DNA of 64,000 nt from Nannochloropsis salina CCMP1776 (taxonomy: Eukaryota; Sar; Eustigmatophyceae; Eustigmatales; Monodopsidaceae), in assembly GCA_004565275.1 (NCBI GenBank), contig SDOX01000096.1, positions 290,415 to 354,414 of the forward strand, read 5' to 3'. The notes under the pieces were generated by a model. That model was not told the origin of the DNA, did no database searches, and saw only the letters and a list, made by a program, of their open reading frames with translations. Below, piece by piece: positions 20,327 through 30,929 of this stretch (its first letter is position 1; each line of letters begins with the position of its first letter). The translations under genes were made by a program, and so were the position numbers.

Positions 20327-23300
20327 ATGCAGGTCTTAAAAGGTGAGACCATGCAAACAGAGGTAAATGCCCTTCAAGACACTGGCCTGATATTCTCACC
20401 ATTGCCCAGAATATCAATCCTTTCCTTTTGCCTCCTACTATCAATATCTTCTCGAGGAATTGCTGTGAAACAGCCTGTAGTTTTTCCGCATGATACCCTT
20501 GTGGCCCCTGGATCTCTCATTGTTGGCTTGAACACGACTATAAATGGCAGCCTCGACATCGGCTACAACTCTTTTGTTGGTGGCCTGAGCACAGTCTCGT
20601 ATGCAAGGGTCCTTGACACAGGTTTTCAAGGCGTTGCCGGTCTTTTTGTGGACAAGGATGCTCACATCGTTGGAAACTTGGTCACGAATGGCAACGTCAG
20701 CTTGAGCTCCAGCGTGCAAGTCTCGGAGGCAGGCTTGGCCGTCGCTGGACAAGTGAACACGTCCAAAGAAATGTGGTGCCAGGGAACCATATGGGCTCAG
20801 AGAGATCTCGTGGTGGAGGGAAATGTGATTGTTGGTGCAGGGAGAGGCAACCTGGAAGTATTTGAGCTGGCATCTGTCCGGTCGCTCCAAGCGCGTGTCG
20901 ATGGTAAGTCACGATGTTCGTCGCGTTCTGACATCATACGAAGGAGCACGTCCTGACTCGTTGGTGGTTTCCCTTCTTTTCGACCACTTCCCCGCCAACA
21001 GCGACGATGGAGGGGTACACGCATTGTGTCGGGACGACGACCTTCGGGACATCGCCCTTGATGGGACTTGCTCAGAATGTCCGTCCACCCGGGATACCTG
21101 GGAAGACTCGTGAAATTGCGGGGGTCACACAGTTCGTAGCCGGCCACGAGGGAAATTTCTCAACATTACGTGGGTATTGGGACATGCGGAGAGGCACCCA
21201 GTTGAACAGCGACATGCCCCTTCTGCTAGGTCTGAACAAGTCTCTGACTGGCATGTTGCTGCTGGAGGGAGGCGCCCTTCCCGCTAGCCTTCCAACCGTC
21301 AGAGCTGACTCAATCCCGATGAAAGGAAACTACAACTTGGTGAGAAGCCGAAGAATACTGAATGTGATTACGGGCGATATTTTCATTCCTCATGTCTTAC
21401 GAATCACCGCTGCCAATGTAAATAAGTATGCATCTGTACGTCTCAAAGCATTGTCCTAGTCACTTATTTCCTCTGCGTGTACAAAATGACAGAATGAGCT
21501 CGATGCTGGGTACTCCGCGCCTGTCGTGGAGGTAGGGGACGGGTTCAACGATACTGTCAACAGCATGGTCCTAGATGGTGAAGGCGTAGGCGGGCAAATG
21601 TTTTTTACTGACTCGTCTTTGGGGGTGGCAACAATAGCCATGGACGGTAACCAGGCCTCCCTGGTGCTAGGATTGGGCCTGTCACAAGGTTTCTCGCCAC
21701 TCCAGAGCTATTGCACTAGTTCCGATAATCAAACTTCTGCATGCGAGCAGCAGACGGGAGGATTGTCATTTTTCACGGGGTTTCCCTGGTCCAAAACGTC
21801 GAGCGCTCAGGTCTTTCAGGCTGCCTATGGAAGAGTGCGTGGGAGTTACCGTGAGTCACCGGGAGATGTCAACATCACAGGTCCTTACCTGACAGTGGAC
21901 AAGCCCTGGCTGATCTCTCCATCATTCCCCGAGGGTGAGAGCCCTTCGCCAGGTGCTTTGACAGTCGTAGGAAATACATCTTTGTACGGCAACTTTTTCT
22001 TGAAAGCTACAACGATGTTTACGGAGACGACAGGGGCCATCGCTTTTGAGGCGGCCACGACCCTTTCAATGGCATCAGGAGATGAGACCGATATCGAAGC
22101 TAGTCGGCTGCAAATCACAGCCCCTACGAATATAACAGGAACCCTGGGAGTATCTGGGAACACGTTGTTGGATGAGAATCTGGAAGTACGGGGAACCGCA
22201 ACTGTGGACGACACTTTCTCGGCCAAGAGTGCAGCGAATGTGGGAGGCGTACTCACCGTCACCGGGCAGACAACATTACAGAGTACATTATCAGTGGAGG
22301 GTAACGCGAATGTAGTGGGTAGCTTTTCAGCGGAGGGCGAGGCCAACGTCGCAGGAGGTAGCGTACCAGCTTTCACTTTTGTTGATCTATGTCCATCCCT
22401 CTCCACATGCCATCCATCACTTTTGGAAAGAATCTCATCCACTACCTATAATACAACCGATAGGTTTGTCGGTCGAAGGTGGTCTTGAAGTTACAGGTGA
22501 TACGGTTTTAGCAGCCATGCAGGCTCTCGACATTGAGGTCGGTTACATCATCGCCACTGGTTGTTTCGAATGTACGCCGTTACGACGACGACGGCGCCTT
22601 GCGGGTAGCAACGAGAGCGACCACAACGGGAAAGGCGGGGCACAAAGGCGCCGCCTGGCTCCCTCCTCTGCCATTCTGTACATGACCAGCGATGACGAGG
22701 CAGAGGGAGAGGAGGAGCGCCTGGGCTTTATGGGGCCGTACTTCACGATGGGGAATGCATTGCACGTCGTGGCCGATGTCGAGGCAGGACACAATGACCA
22801 CCTAGGGCTTGTGGTGGATGGTGCTACGCGTCTGTATGGTGACTTGGCTGTGCTTAATCCCGTGGGAGAGAACGAGGTCTTTCATCTCAGCACAGACAAG
22901 GCCTCTGTGCAAGGTACGTTTAAGAGTCCTCCGTAAGGCATTCCGAGATCTTACTTATCATGCATCAAACCACTCTTATGTTATCTGCACAGTGCCGATG
23001 CACACGTCATCGCTCGTCGTGGAAGGTACGCAAAGCGAGAATCGAGATGTCGCACGCCCTTCCATGAGCTAATATATCTTATCCTGGTATACGCCCACGC
23101 AGGAGACTTCTCGCTTCGAGGAATATCGAGCACGGCCTTTGACGGCGTGGTGTACGGCGTGGTGCCGCACAATCGCTGCAGTGTTCCCGGCACAGACGAC
23201 GGGAAAGTTGCGTACGGGTACTTGGCTCGGCCAGAGCCCCTGCAGTCCGTGCACTCCCTCCTCTGCTTCAACACGGGGAGCGGCATGGAGTGGCGAGCGG

Positions 23301-23341
23301 TGGGCGGGTCGGCACCTCTAGGCGGTGCTAGTGGGATGTGA
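20327..23341 (+). CDS. Secreted beta-strand-repeat surface protein (adhesin-like), second gene
   Basis: Six exons: 20327-20903, 21002-21435, 21493-22357, 22464-22913, 22993-23025 and 23103-23341. They sum to 2598 bp, or 865 residues, and all joins are in phase. The start may instead be the ATG at 20351. A hydrophobic segment, ISILSFCLLLSIS, fits a signal peptide. The body repeats a short strand pattern of the type G-x-L-x-V-x-G (LGVSGNTLLDENLEVRGT, LTVTGQTTLQSTLSVEGN), resembling beta-solenoids and bacterial, phage or giant-virus fibre proteins. Exon 5 is a 33-bp microexon. The C-terminus (HNRCSVPGTDDGK onward) looks like a distinct small globular end. Family not recognised. Surface attachment, wall structure or decoy is inference only. 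It is divergent from the gene at 16838-19012, which is similar in style but not obviously alignable. Confidence 0.68.
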
Positions 23342-23819
23342 TGATCGGCGGGCTTGCACTAAGGGAGGGGGTATAGATGGAAGTAGGAACGCATAAAGGA
23401 GGCCGTGCGTAGAAATGTTGATGTTCGAGCGCAATCGGGAATATTGCATGATGCATGTCTGCTTAGCCAGCAATCATGAAGGATGAGAATATGCTAGCTC
23501 TGGTGGTTTGCAATGAGCACAGGGATGGCCAACTATGATCACAACGCGAACCTGCGAGAAAGAATGTGATAAGAGATGGCGGACTGCACCCAGTCCGAGG
23601 ACCATGCGCTACAAAGCCTACGGGTGGGATAATAAAGATAATTAAGCGACTTCATATGTTCTTTTCAATCGACTACATACAGGCGTGGTTAGTTTTCAAA
23701 GTTCCTTCTTGCTGTATTCCTCTCTTTGACTTGCAGCTTAGCCCCTCTCCCTTCAGTGTCTTAAATGCGCATTCCTGACATGACATTGATATCTTGCCTA
23801 CGCTCACCTCTCTCTCCAA
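23342..23819. other. Intergenic, no gene seen
   Basis: Downstream flank of the surface-protein gene up to the start of the duplicated lyase segment. No coding frame recognised. Confidence 0.5.
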
Positions 23820-23979
23820 ATGCTCAAGTCACCATGTCAGATGGCAGTTCTTGGGCGTTTTCCATCACTTTAAGGTCAATTTAAGCTGTCCAAGGGCGAG
23901 GTTACACTTTGAGTTGGAAAACATGGAAAGGGCAATATGTGAGGTAGTCGCGATGGCTAAGAAAGGACCACGAGCGTAG
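23820..23979 (+). pseudogene. Decayed copy of the 3' end of the PatB-like lyase gene
   Basis: Aligns with 15911-16077, the last exon of the lyase: TGCTCAAGTC, GGGCGTTTTCCATCA, CTGTCCAAGGGCGAGGTTACA, GTTGGAAAACATGGAAAGGG and CCACGAGCG are shared. Translation keeps RARLHFELENMERAICEVVA against RARLQIGLENMERAINDVVA. The rest of the gene, including the PLP lysine, is absent, so it cannot encode the enzyme. Homology continues into the flank to about 24290, which shows the unit was copied as genomic DNA together with its non-coding flank. Confidence 0.85.
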
Positions 23980-24620
23980 TATTGAGAATTGCGCAATGGC
24001 GGAAGGGGATGTGTTTGAACTTGACCACAAGAGGAACGTTAGGAGCCATATGTATGCATCCGTCGGAAGAATTGTCGACTGGGTCTCAGGGTAGACACCA
24101 GCGTCGACCTAGTAAGGATTGATACTTCACATGTAAAAATTACAATTGGGCTCAGCTTCCCTACTCCTTTTACACATTGCACATTGACATCACACCAAGG
24201 TGTATTGGAGCTTGCGTATCGTTCGCCCTTGCGAGTCTCCCAAGTCCAGATTCCTGATCGCTTGAATAAACATGCCTTGATTGAAATGGCTTCCTCGTCC
24301 ACCCAAATTGCCTTATAGCTGGTACCCCAGAAGCCTTTCGATTCCTCTTCTGTCACTTCCTCTTTCCCCACGATGCCCCCCCCTGAATTATCAGCATTTG
24401 GTATATAAGGAGATGGATTCGAAGTATACCTCTGAAGGCTTGTCGTCGAGTTGACGTGCCTGACATGGCTCCCTCAAGCGACTGTACGAAAGCACTCCAT
24501 ACGCTCGTAGTACACTGGAGTGGCTCCCTCGACCATAGAGATCGCCTTAGAATTAACCCCCCGAGCAACCCTTTTGACTCTACTTCTGTCCTTTGCTACA
24601 ATGTCCACCTTATCATCAGG
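23980..24620. repeat. Duplicated flank and further ~240-bp hairpin repeat units
   Basis: 23980-24290 matches the lyase 3' flank at 16078-16370. From about 24290 there are one full and one partial unit of the repeat at 16370-16870 (CCTCGTCCACCCAAATTGCCTTA; GGCTTGTC...GTTGACGTGCC; CTTTTGACTCT...TCTGTCCTTT). The inverted-repeat core is degenerate but still recognisable at about 24435-24465. Confidence 0.75.
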
Positions 24621-24817
24621 GTGCAATCACTTTAGCACGAGGCGACGGGAGCCGCGTCTGACAGCGATTGTAGTTTAGGTACGCACCCTTATGGCTGTTC
24701 ATAGCGGTACCTTCATGATCGATGTGGTTTGCTGGTAGTATCGTGAGAATGATTTGAAATGTTCATGTCTCGAATTATCAGAGTACATATGTGCAGTAAG
24801 TAAAAACAAACAACGTG

Positions 24818-24936
24818 CATGGTCATACAAAATAACGGTCCATGCGCCCTGTTCTACAGTGGCGATACATTCCATATCGACGATGTAGCTTTCATAATAT
24901 GAAATTAAAGTGTCTTGGGATGCTACAGCACGTCAG
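24818..24936 (+). repeat. 119-bp direct repeat, copy 1
   Basis: Begins CATGGTCATACAAAATAACG and ends TGCTACAGCACGTCAG. It matches 25165-25283 over its whole length with about a dozen substitutions. Non-coding; nature unknown. Confidence 0.85.
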
Positions 24937-25164
24937 GGATCTCGCGAGAGAGTTGGTGACTGACGTCAAAGGATGTCGAATAGTGAAAGATGTAGTCATC
25001 AAGATCGATTTATTTATAGATAAATGAAAGGAGGTGTGTGAATAGAAAGCACAAAGAACCTTGTCGATGTCGAAAGCAAAGCAAGCAGTACTTCTGCTCA
25101 CGGCTTAAATAGAGTTGCATTCTTTTGATGCGCCATGCTCGAAATTCCCCGAGCTGGGAATTCT

Positions 25165-25283
25165 CATGGTAATACAAAATAAAGGTCCATGCGCCCTGTT
25201 TTACAGTGGCGATACATACCATATCGACAATGTTACTTTAATAATATGAAATTAAAATGTTTTGGAATGCTACAGTACGTCAG
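25165..25283 (+). repeat. 119-bp direct repeat, copy 2
   Basis: Same length as copy 1, 347 bp further on. It begins CATGGTAATACAAAATAAAG and runs directly into the 66-bp tandem repeat. Confidence 0.85.
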
Positions 25284-25415
25284 CCGGGCAAAAGGAGATT
25301 CCTCAGTTGCAAAAGCAGCTAGCGCTACTACACACGATCTCAATTTTAGCCGGGCAAAAGGAGGTTCATCAGTTGCAAAAAGCAGCTGGCGCTACTACAC
25401 ACGATCTCAATTTTT
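25282..25415 (+). repeat. 66-bp tandem duplication
   Basis: Two head-to-tail units, from 25282 and 25348, each starting AGCCGGGCAAAAGGAG and ending CTACACACGATCTCAATTTT, with only a few differences. This suggests a recent local duplication. Confidence 0.9.
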
Positions 25416-26662
25416 TTCTCAAATAAACAAAAGGGGTTCTGACTTGCATATGTGCCGTAAAATGACTACATCCTTCCCAAATGTATGCGCGCGGTGCTCA
25501 ATGTTGAGGCTCGCTTCCTCGTCGGTTTGGAATGTCCTCAAATAATGCGTGAAGAATTGTTCCTCACCTTTTGCCAGCATCAAAAGCCGCATTGCCCCAG
25601 ATGAAACAGTACTTGTCCTTATGCAGATGTCTTTCCACCCAATATACTGTAATTATAGACTTGTCGCACCGATGTCTCGAGGGTATGGTGCCTGCTAAAG
25701 CTTCAGGAGACAAGAGCAGGAGGGAGGCTAAAGTCCCTAAATCTTTCTAGACGCCGTCACCGCAAAGTCCATTTCGGAAGCCACAACAGCCCTTGCCACG
25801 GGCAGAGCCGTGGCATTGTCCATGCCTTTGTCTTCACATTTTCTGCGTAGTATGTGCCTATATGGCCTTGCTCTCGGCGAGGCGATTATGCCACAGCTGT
25901 CGTGGTAGTCGCTGGCGGGAAGGTTTCTGCTGGGAAATTTCGTATCATAAAATTTACCCGCGAAACAGTCCGGAGGGACTCATGCGAGCTTTCGAATGTG
26001 GGACTTGCTACATACCCTCTCGCATATCACAAGAAAAACCCGTGCACATGACCTGAATACTGGGACTTGACGGCATGTGGATCTGGCTCGAAGGAGCTCG
26101 ACCCCTCTGTCTAAATTTGTCCTCTCCGTCATGATTGCATCTCAATTTTCGTCCTTTCCCTCCCTTCTCACACCACACACAGGGTTGCCAGGCTATCTAC
26201 ACGCCCTAATTTCCGTTTTGGTGGGGAGAGGTCAGCGGTTTACACCGCAGAGTGGTGTCCTGTCTGACGCCGTGCTAATTAGAGGGGAGCTTCCAAGGCT
26301 CAGCGTGCCCGCCGTGTGTTCCCCCTTGGAGGGCAGCGTCACGCGATATCCCACCAGTGTACCATACCTCATCATCACTTCTACATCCTTACTGTGCGGG
26401 GCACTTCCTTGCTGCTTTTTTCTCCTCCGGTGGACTTTATCATCGTGAGCTACATCCGGGTATTTCGGGACATAGTTTCTCCCTTTCCTTAAGAGGGCTC
26501 CCGCAAGCATTACGTTGCACGTCCTCGCACCTTTTCCTTCCATCCTTGAGAACAAGAATCTGCTAAACGCTGCACTTAGTGCCCTGTCGTGGCGAGAGTC
26601 CTCGTCCTCCACGACGCCTTCCTCCCGCTGCTCCCAATTTCTCGGTCTTCACCGGCTTTTCC
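25416..26662. other. Intergenic upstream of PI 4-kinase
   Basis: No conserved coding frame recognised over about 1.2 kb. The last few hundred bases are more CT-rich and could include a 5' leader or an unrecognised first exon of the kinase gene. Confidence 0.4.
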
Positions 26663-29398
26663 ATGCCCAAGGATTGCTCGGTTCTCAAGGTCGGGAGCAC
26701 TTTCGGGAGCCCTCGCGCCGCTGGATTGAGCACATCACGGAGGGATGCATCGCCATCCTCCGTGGCTGCGGCGCATCTCAGTAGGCGGCTTGGGGCGTAC
26801 TCCCTCTCGACCACAGTCAACAGCACCGTCCCCCCTCCTTCCGTGTTGCGCCGGGGTGTCTTTCCTCCCTCTAGCCCGTTACCTGCCACGTCTGTATTTC
26901 CCACGCCCTCCTATGCCAAGTCACCGTCTTCTGGCACCTGCTGCGCCGTGTACTCCCCCTCTTTCGCCTCCGCCGTTATGAAGGCCCCACTCCTTTCCAG
27001 CCACCTCTCCATGCACTCCCAATCCGGGGATTGTAACCCTACCAGTTGCCCTGCTTCCTCTGCTGGCTCCTCCACCTACTTGATCGCCCATCGTCTCTCG
27101 TTTTCGGCTGCCTCGACCGCCTGCCAGGAGGAAGCTGCGGGACCTATTCCCCCCCCTTCGGAGACTGACAAGCCCGCTCAGCACCACGCCCTCCCTCCGC
27201 CGTTCCCACCGCTTCCTGTCTCCACCTCCCCCCCTTCACTTCCATCTTTTCCTTCGTGCCCATTCCTCGCTCCTCTTCCTTTTCCTGCGACGGTCGAGGC
27301 CTCGCCCATCAACTGTGGCGGTCAGGACCTCGGGCTTCTTTCCATGCGCGTGAGAGCGATGGAGGACCTCCAGACCCTCCCGCTCCTTCCCACACGCCCC
27401 ACCGCCCTCTCCGCCTCCACGTCCTCTCTCTCTCGACGCCCCTGTCGACCCAAGGCCCAGCTCGCCATCCCTGCTTCCTGCCGCTCCCAGTACCCCTCGG
27501 CACGGCTGCTCAAGTACCTGACCGCCGACGTGGAGAAAGGGCTGGTTGCGGGCAACGACTTAATCATGGCGGAGCTCTCCTGCTCAGGGGCCTACTTCTG
27601 TCGGAACGCAACGGGGAGGTTGGTGGGCGTCTTCAAGCCTATGGACGAAGAGCCTTACGCGGTCAACAACCCTCGCCTCGAGTACAGGCCCCGGGCGAAA
27701 GGGAACGGGGAGAGGGGTGGCCGGGACACTGGAAGGAGGGAAGGCTTGAAAGCGGGAGTGGCTCCTGGAAAGGCGGCGGTGAGGGAGGCCGCTGCCTTTG
27801 TCTTGGACGAAGGCTTTGCCGGCGTGCCTGCCACGGCCTTGGTTTCCTTGCGCAGGTCACGCACCGAGGAATCGATGAGCCTCGAGCCCCTCCAGCCGCT
27901 CCACCACCTCTCTCCACCGCCCCTGCGCAAGACGGAAAGTGTGGGAGAGGTGGGCAGGGTGAAGGTCGGCTCCCTGCAGCAGTACGTGAGGCATGTTGGG
28001 TGCGCGGACGATTATGGGCCGGGGAGGTTTGCCGAAGAAGACGTGCAACGCGTGGCTTTGCTCGATTTGAGGCTTCTGAACAGTGATAGGAACGCCGGCA
28101 ATATCTTGGTGGCGCCCCCAGACATGCTATTGCCGGGAGGAGAGATGGATGGGAGGGGCGATAGAGGAAAGGGGGGGTCGCGAGGAGGCAGTGACACTAG
28201 TGAGCTGTCTGAAGTGTTGGTATGCCGGGGTCCTTCTTTTGCCTCCGCCTCGACGAAGCCCTCTCCCTTGTTCGTGGCTGCCGTCCAAAAGACCCAAGAG
28301 CAGCAGCAGCGGGACGAGCTCCTGCGCCATGTGGACACAGAGGACCTCCGCGGGCTTCCACCCTCTCCTCCTTTTTCGCCCCCTCCCCCCCATGCCGACC
28401 CCTGCGCCCGCTCCCTGGATCTCGCGATGGACAAGAGCGCCCCCCTATCTCCCATGGGACTACGTAGAACACAGTCGGTAGATGTGCTGGAAAGAGGAGA
28501 GGGCACGCTCTTGGCTCGTCGTCCGTCCATACGCTCCCATCCTGTCTCCCTGTCTCTCTCGTCTTCTGCCTCCCTCAGCTCTCCCCATTCCACGCCCTCG
28601 CGCCCGTCCTGGGCCTCTACCTCCCCCTACCGGATGCTCATTCGTCACCGCCGACTGCTGGATGCTGCTGGAAGGAAGAAGACAAAGAGACGCGAACCTT
28701 TCTCCGAAGAGTCGGCATCCGGGATAGAGGGAGAGGAGAGAGAAGACGGGGCGAGTCCTTTATGTCTCTTGCCCATCGACCATGGGTTCTGCCTGCCTCA
28801 CCCTCTGCTAATGGACGATGTAGAATTGTGCTGGGTCAATTGGGAGGCTGCCAAGGTGCCCCTACTTCCCTCGTTGCGGCAGCACCTGTCCACTTTGACT
28901 GTGGAGGATGACATTGCGCGCCTCAAGGCTTGCCTGGGCGATGTGGCCGTTGAAGGGGAAGGACTGCCTCCCACATGCTTTTTGACTTTGCGCATCGGCA
29001 CAGCTTTGTTGCAAGAAGGATTGCTGGTGAGGCGAGGACCGGGACAAGGCGGGGAGGGGGAAGGGGAGGAGAGGGCTGAGCAAGCGTTTCCTCTGACGTT
29101 GCACGACCTAGCGTTGTTGGTAACGCGGGAAGACCCCGAGTGCCCGTCGGAGCTTGAGCAAGCGGTTAGGGACAGCTACGAGGCGCTAGTTACGGAGGTC
29201 TCAGACGATCTGTTACCCTCCCGTCCCGTTGCCTGGCTTCCATGGGAGAATAGTTTAATAGAAGACGAGCGACTCCACCCGCGGTTCATGGAGCTATTCA
29301 AGCCGAGGTTGCGAGCAATCCTGGACAAAGCGGCGGAGGGTAAGGTGAACGAGAGGAAAACAGGACTCACACAGGTAGCCGGTGGAAGGACGTGGTAG
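26663..29398 (+). CDS. Phosphatidylinositol 4-kinase, gamma type
   Basis: Single exon from the ATG at 26663, 911 residues; an upstream exon is possible. The first 300 residues are Ser/Pro low complexity. The PI3/4-kinase domain then follows plant PI4K-gamma: GVFKPMDEEPYAVNNPR with the ATP lysine near 322, REAAAFVLDE and FAGVPATALV, GSLQQYVRHVG, then the catalytic loop LLDLRLLNSDRNAGNIL near 472, and the metal-binding IDHGFCLPHP near 704. These kinases phosphorylate phosphatidylinositol at D4, and some plant members act mainly on proteins. Unusual: about 200 low-complexity residues sit between the catalytic loop and the DHG motif, and the N-terminal ubiquitin-like domains common in the family are not seen. 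Confidence 0.88.
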   Translation: MPKDCSVLKVGSTFGSPRAAGLSTSRRDASPSSVAAAHLSRRLGAYSLSTTVNSTVPPPSVLRRGVFPPSSPLPATSVFPTPSYAKSPSSGTCCAVYSPSFASAVMKAPLLSSHLSMHSQSGDCNPTSCPASSAGSSTYLIAHRLSFSAASTACQEEAAGPIPPPSETDKPAQHHALPPPFPPLPVSTSPPSLPSFPSCPFLAPLPFPATVEASPINCGGQDLGLLSMRVRAMEDLQTLPLLPTRPTALSASTSSLSRRPCRPKAQLAIPASCRSQYPSARLLKYLTADVEKGLVAGNDLIMAELSCSGAYFCRNATGRLVGVFKPMDEEPYAVNNPRLEYRPRAKGNGERGGRDTGRREGLKAGVAPGKAAVREAAAFVLDEGFAGVPATALVSLRRSRTEESMSLEPLQPLHHLSPPPLRKTESVGEVGRVKVGSLQQYVRHVGCADDYGPGRFAEEDVQRVALLDLRLLNSDRNAGNILVAPPDMLLPGGEMDGRGDRGKGGSRGGSDTSELSEVLVCRGPSFASASTKPSPLFVAAVQKTQEQQQRDELLRHVDTEDLRGLPPSPPFSPPPPHADPCARSLDLAMDKSAPLSPMGLRRTQSVDVLERGEGTLLARRPSIRSHPVSLSLSSSASLSSPHSTPSRPSWASTSPYRMLIRHRRLLDAAGRKKTKRREPFSEESASGIEGEEREDGASPLCLLPIDHGFCLPHPLLMDDVELCWVNWEAAKVPLLPSLRQHLSTLTVEDDIARLKACLGDVAVEGEGLPPTCFLTLRIGTALLQEGLLVRRGPGQGGEGEGEERAEQAFPLTLHDLALLVTREDPECPSELEQAVRDSYEALVTEVSDDLLPSRPVAWLPWENSLIEDERLHPRFMELFKPRLRAILDKAAEGKVNERKTGLTQVAGGRTW

Positions 29399-29880
29399 CT
29401 TTGATGTGATGTATGTACCATGACGCTATCTATTGTCGTGTGGTGCGTCACTATTCTAGTGTAAAATGTATCGATATAGTGACGAGATAGATATTGTATA
29501 CTGAGGTGCAGATGTTACTGTCTTGAAGCCACACAAAGAATAGCTTTGGGAGGCATTTGCGTGACTGCAGAACCGTTGAGGTCTACGTGTGTGCCCCCCA
29601 GAGTGCCGATGTATTGATTTGTCAATGAGAGCGTCCTCGGATAAGAAATATAGATACTGGGAGTTGCACATATTCTGATCATTGTCACGTGTGTCCTGCG
29701 GCCAGATGAGTATAGGCTGCCAAGGTATGGACGCGTTTTGTGATCATAAAGCATGAGGATGGACAGAGGAGGGGGCGAGGAGGAAAAAAAAAGGGGGACA
29801 TGAAGGATCACAAAACAATAAGGATGATGAATGCCAGTATAGAAAGAGAGTTGTAATGATAGCCAGACAGTATTTACAAA
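29399..29880. other. Intergenic, no gene seen
   Basis: Between the kinase and the SBBP-repeat remnant. No coding frame recognised; contains a short A-run (about 29786-29794). Confidence 0.5.
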
Positions 29881-30850
29881 CAAGTATGGTGTAAGTATTG
29901 AAAAATAACGCTACTCCCATGCACTACGGATGTAGAGCAGTGTTGACCAGGAGCACGTAATATCTCCATAAAAGAGGAGAGTGCGAGACACACGAGGAAG
30001 TAATCAGATTGCCGCTCGGCTCCAACGCTTTTAATAGATCTCAAAGCCAGGACGATAAGTATGAGGTCAGCAAATCCTTCGAATGTACCGGTAGTGCAGG
30101 AGCTGCCCGATGCGTCCACGCAATGCCGTATCCGAAGTTTATAGATTTGCTACCTCCGAAGCTCGTAGCCCACACAGGGCTGCCACTGGTCCAGCTTGAT
30201 CATGAAAATGGTCCACAAACCAGCAGCCGTGAGGGTGTGTTACCTACTGTCATGCTTCCTACGAATGCACCGGTTGTGTAGGAGCTGCCCGATGCATCCA
30301 CAGCAATGCCGTATCCGGAGTCTGTATTAATGCCTCCGAAGCTCGTAGTCCACACAGGGTTGCCACTGGGGTCCAGCTTGATCATGAAAATGTCAGCACT
30401 ACCAATAGCCATGAGAGTGGTATTACCCACCGTCATGCTTCCTACGAATGTACCGATAGCGTAGGAGCTACCCGATGCATCCAGATCAATGCCGTATCCG
30501 ACGTCTGAGTTGGTGTTTCCGAAGCTGGTAGCCCACACAGGGTTGCCACTGGGGTCCAGCTTGATCATGAAAATGTCATTCGTACCAGCAGCTGTGAGAG
30601 TGGTGTTGCCCACTGTCATGCTTCCTGCGAATGAACCGGTAGTGTAGGAGCTACCCGATGCATCCGAGGAAATACCGCGTCCGACGTCACCACCGCTGCC
30701 TCCAAAGCTTTTCGCCCACACAGGGTTGCCACTGGGGTTCAGCTTAACCATGAAAATGTCTTTAGAACCAACAGCCGTGAGAGTGGTGCTACCCACTCTC
30801 ATCCTTCCTTCGAAGTCACCGATAGTGTAAGAGTTGTTCGATGCATCCAC
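29881..30850 (-). pseudogene. Remnant gene of SBBP-like beta-propeller repeats
   Basis: Minus strand. Five copies of a 61-codon unit with DNA period 183 bp (GATGCATCC anchors at 30840, 30657, 30474 and 30291, with a divergent one at 30109). Each unit reads roughly D-A-S-G-S-S-Y-T-T-G-x-F-x-G-S-M-T-V-G-N-T-T, then DIFMIKLDPSGNPVWATSFG. This is the SBBP/beta-propeller repeat common in secreted bacterial proteins. The spacing of the last copy is 182 bp, so its frame is lost. No in-frame ATG precedes the first copy, though an upstream exon could join near 30910. With about four whole units, it is either a fragment of a larger propeller protein or an eroded gene. Acquisition from bacteria is plausible but unproven. 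Confidence 0.6.
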
Positions 30851-30929
30851 AGCTCTACCTCGTGAAGCCGCATCATCGTGTAGAATGGGACGGTGATGTC
30901 TCGGCAGATTTGTAAAGTGATTGCATTAC

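Noticed and set aside
24818-25415. Repeats considered as a CRISPR array
   Set aside because: Only two copies of 119 bp and two of 66 bp, no regular spacers, and the genome is eukaryotic.
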